A stretch of DNA of 64,000 nt from Membranipora membranacea (GCA_914767715.1 OU612067.1:33826162-33890161), one strand, 5' to 3'; counted from the first letter of the stretch, positions 23,861 through 36,318 are shown. Numbers and translations are program-made. Notes: generated from the sequence alone by a model not told the origin.

Positions 23861-25901
23861 TATACCTTTTGATCAATAAGCCATCGTGTCAGCCACTTGT
23901 TTTCACCAGCCCAATTTAACATGTCAGCAAAAACATTTTTCAACACTGTAGAAAACATGTAGGATTTATGGCTATTCCACTTTATATCCTAGTGTGAACT
24001 GAATGATGTTATCTTTTCTAGATTTCCCTATTGACATCTTTAAAACGATACAGGATAAATTTCTGTCCTTGTCAGGTAATTGTGCTGGTCTGTATTTGCA
24101 TGGTTGCCCAGTGGTAACAGGTGCATAATGAGTTGGCTATTCACAGCATGGGGTTTAGTGCTCTGTGAGTAATGCAGACTGGCTGTGTGGGTTTGGACTC
24201 GTGAGTTGTCCACTAAACAATGTAATGTCATTTATCAACCTCAGACAACAAACTGGTTTTCATTATTATCTTTTTTGGATATGAAAATATTTTGCACTTG
24301 TACATTCATTCATGAGGAATTATGAAAGCTTGTTTGCATCATTAATTCTGAACTTTAACGTGAACATTTACGTTTTTTATTTTGTTTCAGTTTCACTATA
24401 CAAAATGGAAGTATACAACCTTCAATATAGTTGGTTCTCAACCTACTCTGCTACGGTAAATCCCAACATCAGCCAAACCAAGGATAAATGATAAATATAT
24501 CAGCCAAACAATCAACTTAAATTCCTCCCGCACTCATAAATAGCGGTTGTACCGTCACCCTTGACCACACCCACATTTAAAGTGTTGATATGATCAAATT
24601 TGACAGCCGAAAAAAAAAAGTGCTATGTTGCAATGACAAACCAAATTGTTAAAAGTAGCTAGTATACGTTAACATTGATTGATTGATTATCTTTCTGCCT
24701 CTTCAATAGTGTCATGTAACCTAGCAACCACGTCCTTGACTTGCCTGACCAAATTGATTCAGGAAGCATAATTGTTATGTGGTGGAGGAGAACCTTGCAC
24801 TCACATCAGGCATAAATTGCTCAATGGAAGGCTTGAGCCAAAATTCTGGAGTGTTTATAGACAGACAATAAGAACATATAACTCTCTGGAAGGTAATTGC
24901 AGTGTACAGGAGTTGTGGTTTTGTGGTTTATGAATTCAATCGATCAAATAAACACAATATTATTTACCATCACAAACTGACAATTATACAGTAATGGTTG
25001 TCCGATTTCACAATTCTTTTAAGTTTTTTTTTGCATATTCGACCTTTGTAAAGCAATCTTCATTTGATCAGAAAGGTTCATCACTCATCAAGAGCCACAG
25101 CCCTTCATTATCCACAGGCTCCTTTAAAACAGGATCTATGTGTGCATATGGAATAATATTGTTTCCATTTTTGCTGACATAACAAGTTTAATCATCAAGT
25201 GAGGATTGATAAGCCCACAACGTTTATGCTGATTGAAGAATTACGAAAGGAGTCCTCTTCCGTAGAACTTGAGCTGGAAGAGATTTCAGCAGGGTTTAAA
25301 CAAAAAGCTGAAATACGAAGGACTCAACAGGTTTTGGGTAAAAGCCTAGGACCGACTGGATGAAGCTAATCTGTATTACAGGCAAATCATGAATATGGCA
25401 TACCACATGCTGCCTGCCGTTGAGGACGAATCCTGCTCCGAGGATGTGAATGAAGAATTCACAGCTTCAGAGCAGGAGCTGTAGATCAACATAAAAGTAT
25501 ATCATACCCATGCATAATTCTCTTTTATTTTTTAAATCGATTGTATACATAACAGCAATAAAAGTATCTACCAGCTTCACACATGTTTATTTCAGAATCA
25601 TTTGAATCATTTGATGTCAACAATAATATAGCTTGTCGACCAGATAAGGAAATTGACATTGATAGTTTACTAATTGGGGCCAAGTTTCATTACATGGGGC
25701 CAAGTTTTATTACATGGGGCTAGTTAGATTCCCAAAACAAATGTATGTTGATACACCCTGGCTGCTCAGTGCTCCTCCACAAGTAGGTTAGATTTAATTA
25801 AGAGTAGTACATGTATTACAAACCAGCATGTTCTTGCTCTGAGAATAATAATGATACACCACAATCTAAACAGAGTTTATGATATTGATATTTTTTTTCA
25901 G
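23861..25901. other. Sparse intergenic stretch with possible coding scraps
   Basis: Mostly featureless AT-rich DNA. A coding-looking charged segment lies at about 25226-25350 (LIEELRKESSSVELELEEIS), followed in another frame by EANLYYRQIMNMAYHMLP...EFTASEQEL ending at 25484 with an in-frame stop before it. A 23-bp unit (TACATGGGGCCAAGTTT) is duplicated near 25676-25720. The protein family was not recognised. Confidence 0.4.
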
Positions 25902-26381
25902 TCTGCAGCGCTGATGTTTATATGGAAATTGTAAAGATTGCTGCTGCGATTCTAGAACAGGGACTGCGTGTCAAAGCAGCATCAAAGAAATATGGAAAAG
26001 ACCGCCAAAGTGTGTATAGATTCAGACACGTATACTACCTCAAAATCATGAACCCTACAGAATATGACAAGGTAAAATCTGCATTATATCAGTCGTTATT
26101 TCATTTCTAATGCCTTTCATCGCAATTTGCTTACATGTGCATGATAACAGCAGCGGGGCCTATGACAGCGTGATGCCGCTCGAATACCCTGTGAGGGTTC
26201 AGATAAGCTCTCATTTATGTGAAGTGAATTGCTTGAAACTAATGATACACTTTGCCCAGTTTGGTCACATGCAATATCAAAAATTTGGTCTCTAGGCGAC
26301 TAGCAGAAGCAGAGATATAATAGATTGATTATTAATTAGGTCAACAGGAAGAGGAAGTGAGCTGCACATGCTCACTCTGTA

Positions 26382-26480
26382 AGTCTAAGTGCTCAGAATC
26401 CAAAAAGGGGGGGGGGGTTACTGGCACTCGCTATCAAACGCCAGTAAATCCTCTCGTTTTGGAGTCTGAGCAATTAGACT
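26382..26480. mobile_element. Small hairpin MITE
   Basis: AGTCTAAGTGCTCAGAATCC pairs with the inverted right end GGAGTCTGAGCAATTAGACT (2 mismatches). Inside, TTACTGGC pairs with GCCAGTAA. It contains a G12 tract. Confidence 0.65.
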
Positions 26481-26761
26481 ATTGGGTGTCAGGCATAGTT
26501 TTATAGCTGTCAAAATTGACCTAATTATTCTATGTGATTATGAAAAGCTATATTTGTGTTAAGCTTTAGAATTCTTTTTCTGCGTAGATCATAACTATCT
26601 GATGCAAACGTAGTTTTAACACATACATCGGAAAATGACACAAACAAATGTTCTTTTTATGCTTTAGTAGGTTGTTATGATCGGTAAATATGGTAGACTT
26701 CAACAACTTGAGGAGGCTTGTACACGAAAATTGGACGAGGATGAGATAAAAGCAGCACGTG

Positions 26762-26955
26762 TCAGTGCTAAGTGCTAAGTGCTAAGTGCTAAGTGCTAAG
26801 TGCTAAGTGCTAAGTGCTAAGTGCTAAGTGCTAAGTGCTAAGTGTCAGTGCTAAGTGTCAGTGCTAAGTGCTAAGTGTCAGTGCTAAGTGTCAGTGCTAA
26901 GTGTCAGTGCTAAGTGTCAGTGCTAAGTGTCAGTGCTAAGTGTCAGTGCTAAGTT
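26762..26955. repeat. Heptamer repeat passing into a 13-bp higher-order repeat
   Basis: The first block is about 11 copies of AGTGCTA. The second alternates GTGCTAA with GTGTCA to give a 13-bp unit GTGCTAAGTGTCA repeated several times. Confidence 0.9.
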
Positions 26956-27591
26956 GGTATTGTACCTTGGCCTGTACTTTGTGTTCACACAGATACATAG
27001 ACATTTATTTACCTAGTTCTAGTATTTTTCACACTTTGATAGCCTGTAGAAAATATCGTTAAGTTTTATGTACATACGTTTTGAACCTGTTCAGCATTCT
27101 GTTTTATCAAATCTGGAACTAGTGGGCTCGAAGTCAATAAATAGCCTTCTATACATTAACTGTATTCTATTGACCGGAAATAAAATCAAGGGACTAGAGG
27201 TAACGTGCTATATCTGAAATAAAATATTATTTAAAAATATTCCGTTAAAATTATATCATGAAACTATTTTTAAAAATTTTTGTATGTAAGAAAATATAGT
27301 TTAATAATAGTTTAAGTAAAAAATATTAAAGAAATTGAAATTTTATAAACAGCTATTGCAGACAATATTACACTGTTGAGAGACATCCGGTCGCTTACGA
27401 TATAAAAGTTAACAAGAAGAGTACAGCTTGAGCCTTGATGGGGATTGCCTGTGCGAAAGTGAGCCAGCACTCTCATGATTTTGAAAGAGGAAAAGTAAGT
27501 ACTGACCAGGGCGATTCATAGCAAGTGAGTGGCTGGAAAATGCGAGGGTGGGCCATGTTGGTACATCGCACAAACCTTGGGCGAGGTATGG

Positions 27592-27820
27592 GCAATCAAG
27601 TGCGATGTGTTGTGCGTGGTATAGGCGGTGTATGGGTGGTCAGGTGCGATGTGTTGTGCGTGGTATAGGCGGTGTATGGGCGATCAGGTGCGATGTGCTG
27701 TGCGTGGTATAGGCGGTGTATGGGCGATCAGGTGCGATGTGTTGCGCATGGTATAGGCGGCGTATAGGCGATCAGGTGCGATGTGTTGTGCGTGGTATAG
27801 GCGGTGTATGGGCCATGCAA
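27592..27820. repeat. 44-bp GC-rich minisatellite, about 5 copies
   Basis: A 44-bp unit (GTGCGATGTGTTGTGCGTGG, then TATAGGCGGTGTATGGGCGA, then TCAG) is repeated about five times with a few substitutions. The G-rich strand contrasts with the AT-rich surroundings. Confidence 0.9.
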
Positions 27821-29160
27821 GGGCGGGAGTGGATGCACATGGACGATGCACACCTCCGTAATGACCTCTGGAGAATGTTGCAGGTTCAGTGACCATCAAC
27901 AATCAAACAGAAAAAAAGTTAAGTTCCTCACCGACACCCCTGAGCAAGAAAGACTCAAAAAGGAACACAAATAGAGGGAGGAAAAAGGCAAAATAAACAG
28001 GCGCCGAGAAAACTAAAAAAAAGAAGAAAACTGTTGAGGTGGTTTATTCTAGCTGTGATGAGGAAGAGATAACAGTAGAACTTGGTTAAGTACGAGGATG
28101 AGCGGAAATCGTATACATACTACATAGGATGAGTGGATTCAAAGGAGGACGATATAATTTAAATGTAACATGCATGAGAAATTTCAAAGAAGCACGAGCC
28201 TGACCATCTTGTTACTTGCCATTCTCATACTAGGTGAGCCAGAAACTGTGTCTGAAACTAAAAGATCAGCCAACAAAAAATGTATTTAGTGCCGAGCTCA
28301 GTGGATTTACTGTCGAGTGGATTTTGTGCCTAATTTCTTCTTTTAATTTTTCTAATTTGACCTTTCAGCCCTAAACCATAATATTAACTTTCAAATTTCT
28401 ATGTTTTGAATCACGTTGACTTCTGACAGTATCAGCCTGGCATTTGAGGAATGTTTTCTCATTATTTTTCAAATTTGATGAAGGGTAAAGCCGAGCAAGG
28501 TTTCATAATCCGAAGTGTGATGTACAAAATGTGATTGGAGGTGGTATGATGAGGCGGTAGATTGTGTGAAGGTAGCTCTGTGGATGATGAATGTTTGCTG
28601 TGAGACGTGGATTGACTTCAGCCTGATTTTTTACAGGGTCTTGACGCACATGTCGCCTGTATTGAGTCTAGGAAGTCTGCCTGAGACGCTTAAATTTAAT
28701 AATTCTCTGGTGGGGTATATTATTTTGCTTTGGTTATTTCTTCATAATTCTGTAACTGATCTTTTTCCATGCCTAGCATTAGGCATTGGTTGCTGAGTGC
28801 GAGAGTAAACAGTATACTTTCATTCTGTAGGGTATTAATAGTGTACACAGCTGTTGACAGTGTGTTGCTAACTCAGACTAATCATTAAGATTCATAACCA
28901 TCCCCATTTTTATATGATTCATTTTACTCATTTACTGATGTTTCGAATACTTTTTACATGAAACAAGATGTGTTCAATTACACCTTCTCAGAATGGTGCT
29001 TGCATGATATGCAGTTTCTAAATGCTGACGGGAGGACCAATTTACAGCTGCCAAGCCTGTGAGGAGGCGCCCCATGCTGTGCATATCGTCGATGAGGACA
29101 TGAAGTTGTACAAATAGAAGGTTTGAGCAAGGCAGAAGCTTCTTGCTGACACTGTCAAAG

Positions 29161-32100
29161 AATGATGTCTATGGATTATGACAGAAGGCCCTGGGAGTTC
29201 ACAACTAGGTTTTCAGTGAAAACGATGCATTTTAAATTATGGAGCCTGCTACCTTTACCTCTACCGCCTCTCTTTCCTTGGTAGAATTATATTCGACTTT
29301 CTATCACTTTCATTATTGGGATGACATTTCATTTATTCCAATATCATTTCATAATTCAACTTCTTTTCTGTTTTATTTCAGATATTTCTGTGTCTATTGT
29401 AAAATAACGCCCAGACTTTGGCAGAAGGTTTGAACCTTATGGCTATGATGTTTTATATTCTCAACATCGACCACCCGGGGGAAAGTCTTTGATGATGATG
29501 ATGATGATGCCTGTTTCACACGGTGACAACAGCCAAAAACTTAATCCCACCATGAAAACAACAATGCTGACAGATATTTATTACCCGCTGCTAACCTAAG
29601 AAATTAAAACAAACGATCAGATAAACAATATTCAACAATTAAAAATACTTTTTATCTTTGTTTAAGGATCTCACTTTTAAATCTCTGCGTTAGGCCTACC
29701 TTTAGTACAGTCAACTATGTAACATCATCCATCTCATACTACTTATCCCCTCTTTAACAAAATCACTTACTTTTTTGGAAAATACTACATTCTCTACAGT
29801 CTACACTGTGTACTTTACATACCCCTTAAAATGTTTGCATTTCCGTGTTAAGTGCTGTGCTGCTACCTTGTTGCCAAGGAGCCCATCATTATCTGCTATC
29901 AAATTTTAATTTTCCGGACCATCTCACCATCCACCATCCACCATCTCACCATCCACACCAAATATTATATATATATATATATCTCCTACGATTCTTTGGT
30001 TCTGTCATCCTCTTGCATCAAATTTTCAAAATAGGCATTGTTTTTCTGTTTGAATCGCTTGATAGGTCATATTTTCACAGTTTACCGATCGCCTCTTCCA
30101 GCCAACACTGCTTATAACAGTTGCAAAGAGTGGTCGAATTTAGAGATTACTATTTTTCTGCGCATAATGCTCATAGCTCTGTCATTGGGGCAACTATAAT
30201 GTTAGAATATTTCCCAGACCTTCTCTTGAGCAAGGTTCAATTTAATAAAAGGGCACAGGTGCATTAAACAGGATGCGGTGATGTGTATGATATATTTATG
30301 CTATTTCCTTTACCTTCACCAGAAAAGCAACGGTGTGTTACAAATTAAAGATTCAAGTAGAGCTTCTTGAAACCATTGAAAAAATTGGACTTTTTATTTT
30401 TTTAAGTTCACCGATGTTCGTTGAGGCTAAGGAGAAGATAGCACGTATGTACAACAGTTTACCAATCTCAACAAAAGCAAAGAGGAAGAGGATGAACTAA
30501 CAACCGGGCCTGGTATATTTTATAATGTATACTGTATTATGGTTTTAAAATAATTGTTGCAAAGATTTCTGTGACTCCGTAGCCTGAATGCCAAACCCTA
30601 ATTTATGACTGCAAAACCTTCAGACTCAGAAATTAGTGAGATCAATAGACAATATATACTTGATGAAATTAAAAAAAAAGACAGATGGTTGTATAGCTTG
30701 TTCTGGGTAAGTCTCTAACCAGTGATGATGAACTCATTCAAGACAATCCACTCATTTTTCTGTGTGATGTTATATGTGCGGTTTGTTTAGTGTATTCTCT
30801 AACTTATCATGGTACATATTGCTTTGCATATTGATACTAAGTTGATGCACATTCATCCACTTAAAAATATCACTTTTAGATGGAGCTGAAAAAATGAGGA
30901 GTGTGTTGGAAGATGCTTGGTCATTATGAATCGTGAAAGTTGCCCGGTGTTTTTTAGATGGAAAAATATATAACAGCAGCCTCTCCCTGGCAAAGGTGCT
31001 TAGTCAGCATTCAGCTTCAGACAGGATCTATTTCCCAGCACTGTGAATAGCATAGCCCCTCAATCCAGTTTACAAGAGACAGAGTAAGTGCTACTGAGGC
31101 TGTCCCCTGTGACCCACCCTTTTCAAGCACCGGTGACCTGTTCACCACCTAGTACACCTAAGAATACACCATCAAACAGGCCTCCATCAACCCCTGTTGA
31201 AGACGCCGATAAAAACTAGGAGCTAGCAAATCTGGTAAGTCAGTGTCCATCTCTACTGCAGACAGTTCAGTGCAGACTTTCACTCACTGAGTCTGTGAGT
31301 TGACTAGAAATTTAGAAAATAAGACCTACTACTGCTAACTTGTTTCTAGTACTAATACTAGCAAAACCACTGGGCCTTGATCAAAATTTTGGTTTGACTT
31401 GTTGTGTTGATGGTCCCAGGTCATATATATGAAAAGAAAGAAATGGCAAGGTTTGTTGACAGGACATTGGACTGGCCAAAGCAACAACCAGGGGTGTTGT
31501 GATGCCCCAACGGTCCCCAATGTCGTCGGGGTAAGAATTTTTCCCCTTGTTTTTACCCCAATGGTCGTTGGGGTAAGAAAATCTGACTATGGTTCTATTT
31601 CTTCCTTTGACTTTCCCACTGTTTAATCGTTGCTAAGGACGCCTACTCGTTGCTATGAGACTTTTGTACCTCCTTTACACAAAGACGCCTTAGTCCCACA
31701 TTTTTAGTTTAGGCAATGAACTAAACATGAAACTTAACGTGCAATGAACTAAACAATAAACTAAACATTTAGTTCATTGGTTTGTGGGTGCAAGTATTTT
31801 TTGTCAATTTCAGCACGAAGGATTAAGGCTAACACAGGCAATGGTCAGAACAATGAAGGGAGTTCATTGGTCAGAGCCTGAGTTCTCTAAATACACTTTT
31901 CAATGTAAAATATGGTTGAGTCATTGAATAATGATTGTTGGAAATGAGGCTTTTTCTTCAAATCACATGTAAAGAGATTTTTCATCGGGAAATTTTTTCA
32001 TCAAGAGATTTGGTTTTCATGTATATTGTTAGACCCACTGCCTGTTCTCTCTACCTAGTGTGGCCTTATAGTAGGGATTATACCTACTGTACTCAGCTCA

Positions 32101-33190
32101 AACTCAAACTGACTCACCACTGTCACTCAGTCTCAGAGAGAGTAGTAATAAAATATAATGGATAATCCATCTCAACAGTCTTCACTATTCTCTTTTTTCA
32201 AGAGGTAAGTAAGCCTAACTGTTGCGTCATTCATTATTACTTACAAGACACAACTTAGGCCAGAAGCAGCTATAGCTATAGTTGTTATGGCACGGACAAT
32301 ATTTGATGGCAGGATATTGATCACGGTTTATACTTCATTGGTGTATGTTCTGTGAAATTCACTGGGTGTACCCACTTGTAGTGGTCATATTTAGAAATTA
32401 AAAGGTGTTTTGTTTTGGCATTATATGTGTGGGGAAGTAATTCCTATTCTGTGTAGTCTAACTAATCTAATCATCAGGGAATTCCAGGTTGAAATTGCAT
32501 TGTGGAATTTGTTGACATGGCAATTAATTCACGAAGTTAACTTGTAGAGAAGGCCAGCACAAATTGAAAAATTTCAATTGAATTATGTCAAACTTCTTAT
32601 GGGACTAGTATGATATTGTATGGTCTTAAGACCACTGTCTTGGGGCAATTACCGACAACATTTTTGATGTTCCAATTGCCTCTTATGTCATTTTTCGGCT
32701 GGATATCTTTTGCATAACACATGAGCAAAGAGTTCAATGAGTGCCTCACTTTTCAGCAAAGAAATCCAACTGTCAGATTCTGAAAAACTTAGATATGCCA
32801 GCTTTGCATACTTTCCTAACATGCCAATGACATAATATGGGGATATGCGGTAGCGCTGTCTCTCACCAACCACCTCATGCAATGATAAAACATATACAAT
32901 GTAGAACCTAGGACTATAGTCTTGACTTGTGTCAACTGCATCAAACTCTTGACTTCCCACTAATCACATATCGATGGTGCGAATATTTGGGATATGGAGT
33001 AGTGCTGCGGCTGACCTCTTCAACTGGGTACACACTTTTTTCCTACATCAAATTTGTCTCACGTCTAGGCTGCTTTTTGTCTTGTTCTCATTGAGATGTA
33101 GTGCTGTCGCTGACCACCTTTTAAAATGATCTGATAGAATATCTTGTTAAAATCATACATATAGTCGTGTTTCCTGCTGACCATATAAAC
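29161..33190. other. Intergenic stretch with no recognised gene
   Basis: No gene was identified. Noted: a GAT microsatellite at about 29490-29509, an AT run at about 29966-29982, a coding-looking but unplaced segment at about 30408-30500 (FVEAKEKIARMYNSLPISTK) ending in TAA, and a proline/threonine-rich open stretch at about 31107-31219 (STPKNTPSNRPPSTPVEDAD). These could be unrecognised exons or transposon scraps. Confidence 0.35.
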
Positions 33191-33192
33191 AC

Positions 33193-33440
33193 TTAACATT
33201 TCACTTACCAAACCGATTGTGAAGAAAATTGCAGGTATGCTGCCGCGCTGCCGCTGACATAATTGCTACAACCGGGTACACTCTCAGTTTTAGATTCAGC
33301 ACGATGTTCTAACCTAGATATACCCTTGTTTAAAACTCGTAATATTTCACTTATAATATGCGATTTTAAGAAAAACTGCGATGTGCTGCCGCGCTGCCGA
33401 TCTTCCGCTGACATGATTGCTACGCCTGGGTACACTAGAC
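33193..33440. repeat. Degenerate tandem repeat, about 150-bp unit
   Basis: Two clear copies start at about 33197 and 33346 (ATTTCACTTA...TGCTGCCGCGCTGCCG...TGGGTACACT). Weaker partial relatives occur near 32845-32880, 32990-33035 and 33095-33115. Confidence 0.6.
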
Positions 33441-33567
33441 CAAGTTTGGTCCATATGCCTGCATTCCGAGTGGCTTCCAATCCACTGGTCACGCCTCGGC
33501 GTGACCAGTGGATCGGGAGCAACAGGCATGCAGGCAATTGGATCAAACTTGTTCTAGGTTACACCCA
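33427..33567. mobile_element. Palindromic MITE (same family as 8788-8992)
   Basis: The terminal inverted repeats share CAAGTTTGGTCCATATGCCTGCA-type ends with the intronic copy at 8788. The centre is a perfect 15-bp stem TCCACTGGTCACGCC / GGCGTGACCAGTGGA (33481-33512) with a 2-nt loop, instead of the tandem array in the other copy. Confidence 0.75.
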
Positions 33568-34542
33568 TAGACTTACTAATAATAAACCTAGACAGGTGAC
33601 CTGCGCAGCTGAAGTGAGGCCTATAATAACTGGAATTTTCCAATGACATAACGTTACTGTGCTGTGCGCAGTGAGCGCTGCAATGAATGGTTTTACTATA
33701 TGAGCATGACTGATTATTAGCTATAATGTCATTTTTCTCATAGAGATATCGAAGACTGATGCCTACAAGTTAATTTTATCTGGAGGGTGATGTAACCAGC
33801 AACGTCAAAGTCTCTGAATTTTTTCTCTAGCTCAAATATTGAATGAGATATGACCATTAGAAGCCAGCAATATCTGTAAACGGTGATACATTATTTAAGC
33901 ATTGCAGCAAGAAAATAGAATTTTTCTCACAGATTCATCAAGAAATTATGCAAGCAAGTTAATTTTATGTGAAATGAGAAGGACCAAGCCAGCTGTAAGC
34001 CTTTGTATTTTGTATCTGACTCAAATATTGAGTGAGTTACATCCATTAGAAGTCGGAAATATCCTGACTCAATGACTGACTGTTGCATGAAAATATTTGT
34101 TTATGCGTTCTGAAAGACACAGGCCTTACCATGTGGGTGTGCTGCAATCAGTTGATGACTCAAAGCATGGCTAGCTAAAAATAGCTATAACCTTGGTCAA
34201 CGTTGCACATGCTGTGTCCATCTGTATTGTAGCTCAAGGGGTTTGTGACACGTCCCCATAAGTAGCATGATCTTGAAAGTTATCGCTGTAGGATTTTGGG
34301 TTAGCTTAATTTTTACATACTCTTCATTGGTGGTCCAGTTGTTCAGTGGATTTCTTGCACACCTGACATGGCATCAACATCGCAATCGGTAAGATAAGAT
34401 CCATAACTATACTTGTGTTTTAATTTGTTTCAGTTCCATGGTATGGTATGCTCTACTTTTCAATACTGTCAGGTAAAGGTGGCAATGACAGGCGCGACAT
34501 TATGCTCTTTTTTCACTTTCGCAAAGTAGGAGAAAGATTGAT
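33568..34542. other. Intergenic stretch, nothing recognised
   Basis: No ORF, repeat family or RNA gene could be supported here. It probably includes the 5' end of the P-element-like transposon that follows, but terminal repeats were not found. Confidence 0.4.
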
Positions 34543-35760
34543 GTGATGTTTATGAGTTTCTCAATTTTACAGGCCAGTAAAAGTAGTCGACACTGCTGCT
34601 GTGCTTTTGGATGTAGCAACACACCAATTAAGGATGCAAGCCTCACCTTCCACCGTTTTCCGCCTCAGCAGGAACGCCGTGACAAATGGATCGAAGCAGT
34701 GTCCCGTAAAGATTGGAAACCGAACACAATCTCTGTTCTATGCAGCAAGCATTTTGGAAACGGTACATACAGAGTGCCTCCTAACCTTCCAGGGAGACAG
34801 GCTATGCTCTACCCGAATGCAGTGCCTACTATATTTCCGGAGTATCCTGCGTATTTACGACCCCCACAACCCAAAACACGTAGAGTGTTAAGCAGAGACG
34901 CATGCGCCGCAGAAGGGGCGTGGGCGTAAGAAGACAACTCCTGAAGCCAAAGCTTCGAAACTAAGGAGGCGAATAAAGACATTGCAGCAACGCATGCGCA
35001 GATTTGAGAAGAAGGAGAGAGTACAACATAACTTGATAGGTATCTTAGAAAAGGAAAATAAGCTGCAGGCTGCTCAGCTGGGCACAATCGATGGTGTTAG
35101 GAAGGAACTGGTGAATAATGAAGCTGTAAATAAAGGAAAAAAACAATCTAGATCCTGTAGTGATGACATAAAAAGTTTTGCTATCACTATACATTATTAT
35201 TCGCCGAAAGCCTATAGATATTTGCGAAACAACTTCAGTCTCCCTCCAACAAGGACCATCAGAAGTTGGTTTGAAACAGTGAATTGTGAAGCAGGCTTTC
35301 TTGTTGATGTGATAAAAGCAATACCTATGGACTTAAACCATATAGCTTTGTTATCGTTAGTATGGGCATGGCCATACGGAAACGCTTGCTTGTGAACAAA
35401 CACTCATAGAATTGACGGAAGAGTTACTGTTGGAGCTAATATGGAGAAGCTTGCAACTTAAGCTCTCGTGTTTCTGTTAGTTCCTATATTGGGTGGACCC
35501 AGACATCCGATAGGGTACTTCCTTGTTGATAACATCGACAGTGATGTCCAGCAGCAGCTTATAGTCGACTGTCTGAAACTAACAGCAGAGCATGGTATCA
35601 GCATTGTTAATAAAACATGTGATGGAGCACGCTCAAACGTTCTGACTCTAGAGAAACTTGGTGCCAAGATACCAGCAAAGCCGTATTTCAAGCACCCATC
35701 AATGAAGGAGGACAGTTGGATCTCACCATAACAAAACCCATCATCGACATAGCAGACTAC
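34543..35760 (+). pseudogene. THAP-domain P-element-like transposase, broken
   Basis: The N-terminal THAP zinc finger (CCCAFGCSN ... FHRFPP ... RRDKWIEAV ... VLCSKHF) is in one frame to 34929. A coiled-coil-like segment and the P-transposase N-terminal region continue in another frame from about 34929 (LRRRIKTLQQRMRRFE, then DDIKSFAITIHYYSPKAYRY, then TIRSWFETVNCEAGFL). The start of the RNase-H-like catalytic region follows to 35731 (GRVTVGANMEKLAT, stop, ALVFLLVPILGG; later CDGARSNVLTLEKLGAKI and PYFKHPS). Defects: a frameshift near 34920, a local shift near 35350-35395, and an in-frame TAA at 35459 where the family usually has Glu. The C-terminal half is missing. The 3' end is close to the gypsy insertion at 35880. 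Confidence 0.8.
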
Positions 35761-35879
35761 ATCGGTAAGTAATGGCCCCAATTAGCATAATTAACATTTC
35801 AGTTGCTTAGTTTTATAACAGCAAACTTTCATTTGAAATCTATACTCCTTTTAAATTTTCGCATCACACAACAAGCTAT

Positions 35880-36299
35880 TGTAGCCAAAATAAACTTCAC
35901 TGTATAGTTGTATCTGTGCACTACGTCATAACTTAGTGTGAATGTTAGTCACGTGCATGTTATTTAGTCACGCCCACTTGATGTGCGCTCTTAGTGAGCA
36001 GTTATTATTATTGTCAGCTAGTGATTAGAAGTGTATCATCGTATGCAAGCCATAAAAGAAATGACCCATCAAAACAAAAGGGCACTGATAATAAATGTAT
36101 TGTAAGAAACAATAAGGTATAAGGAATCAGGATCAAGGAATCAGGAATAAGGAATAAGAATTTCCGTATAACGGAATACGGAAACGGATCCTGCGGAAAG
36201 CGGAACCCTTGATATACGGAAACTTCAGTTTCGGGAATACGGAATCCCGTTTTTTCCGGAGAACAGGATTTCTTGTTTTTTAAACGGAAACTGATCACA
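35880..36299 (+). repeat. 5' LTR
   Basis: It starts TGTAGCCAAAATAAAC and ends CTGATCACA. It is near identical to 43328-43748. The 3' part is rich in short GGAAT/CGGAA words. Confidence 0.95.
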
Positions 36300-36300
36300 T

Positions 36301-36318
36301 TAGTGGCAGCAGTGGGAT
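36301..36318 (+). promoter_or_regulatory. Primer binding site, tRNA-Leu-like
   Basis: TAGTGGCAGCAGTGGGAT, one base after the LTR, matches 16 of 18 positions of the complement of the 3' end (with CCA) of animal tRNA-Leu (AAG/TAG type) as I recall it. Both mismatches are A for G. Confidence 0.65.

Larger units (their letters stand above)
25902..29160 (+). pseudogene. Pogo-like transposase locus remnant (HTH-psq exon, C-terminal tail, PHD-like finger)
   Basis: Segment 25902-26071 has a clean acceptor (T8CAG) and donor (GTAAAA). It encodes a psq/CENP-B-type helix-turn-helix: AAAILEQGLRVKAASKKYG then KDRQSVYRFR. A phase-compatible segment from 26671 encodes GKYGRLQQLEEACTRKLDED before running into a heptamer repeat. 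At about 27918-27970 comes KFLTDTPEQERLKKEHK, and at about 28010-28086 KKKKKTVEVVYSSCDEEEI ending in TAA. At about 29003-29110 a Cys-rich segment (NGACMIC ... GGPIYSCQACEEAPHAVHI) resembles a PHD-type finger. This order resembles metazoan pogo-like transposases with a C-terminal finger. No DDE core is visible, so the locus is non-functional or only partly present. The joining of the pieces is inference. Confidence 0.5.

Noticed and set aside
26762-27820. CRISPR-like array
   Set aside because: The repeats are contiguous, without unique spacers, and the genome is animal.
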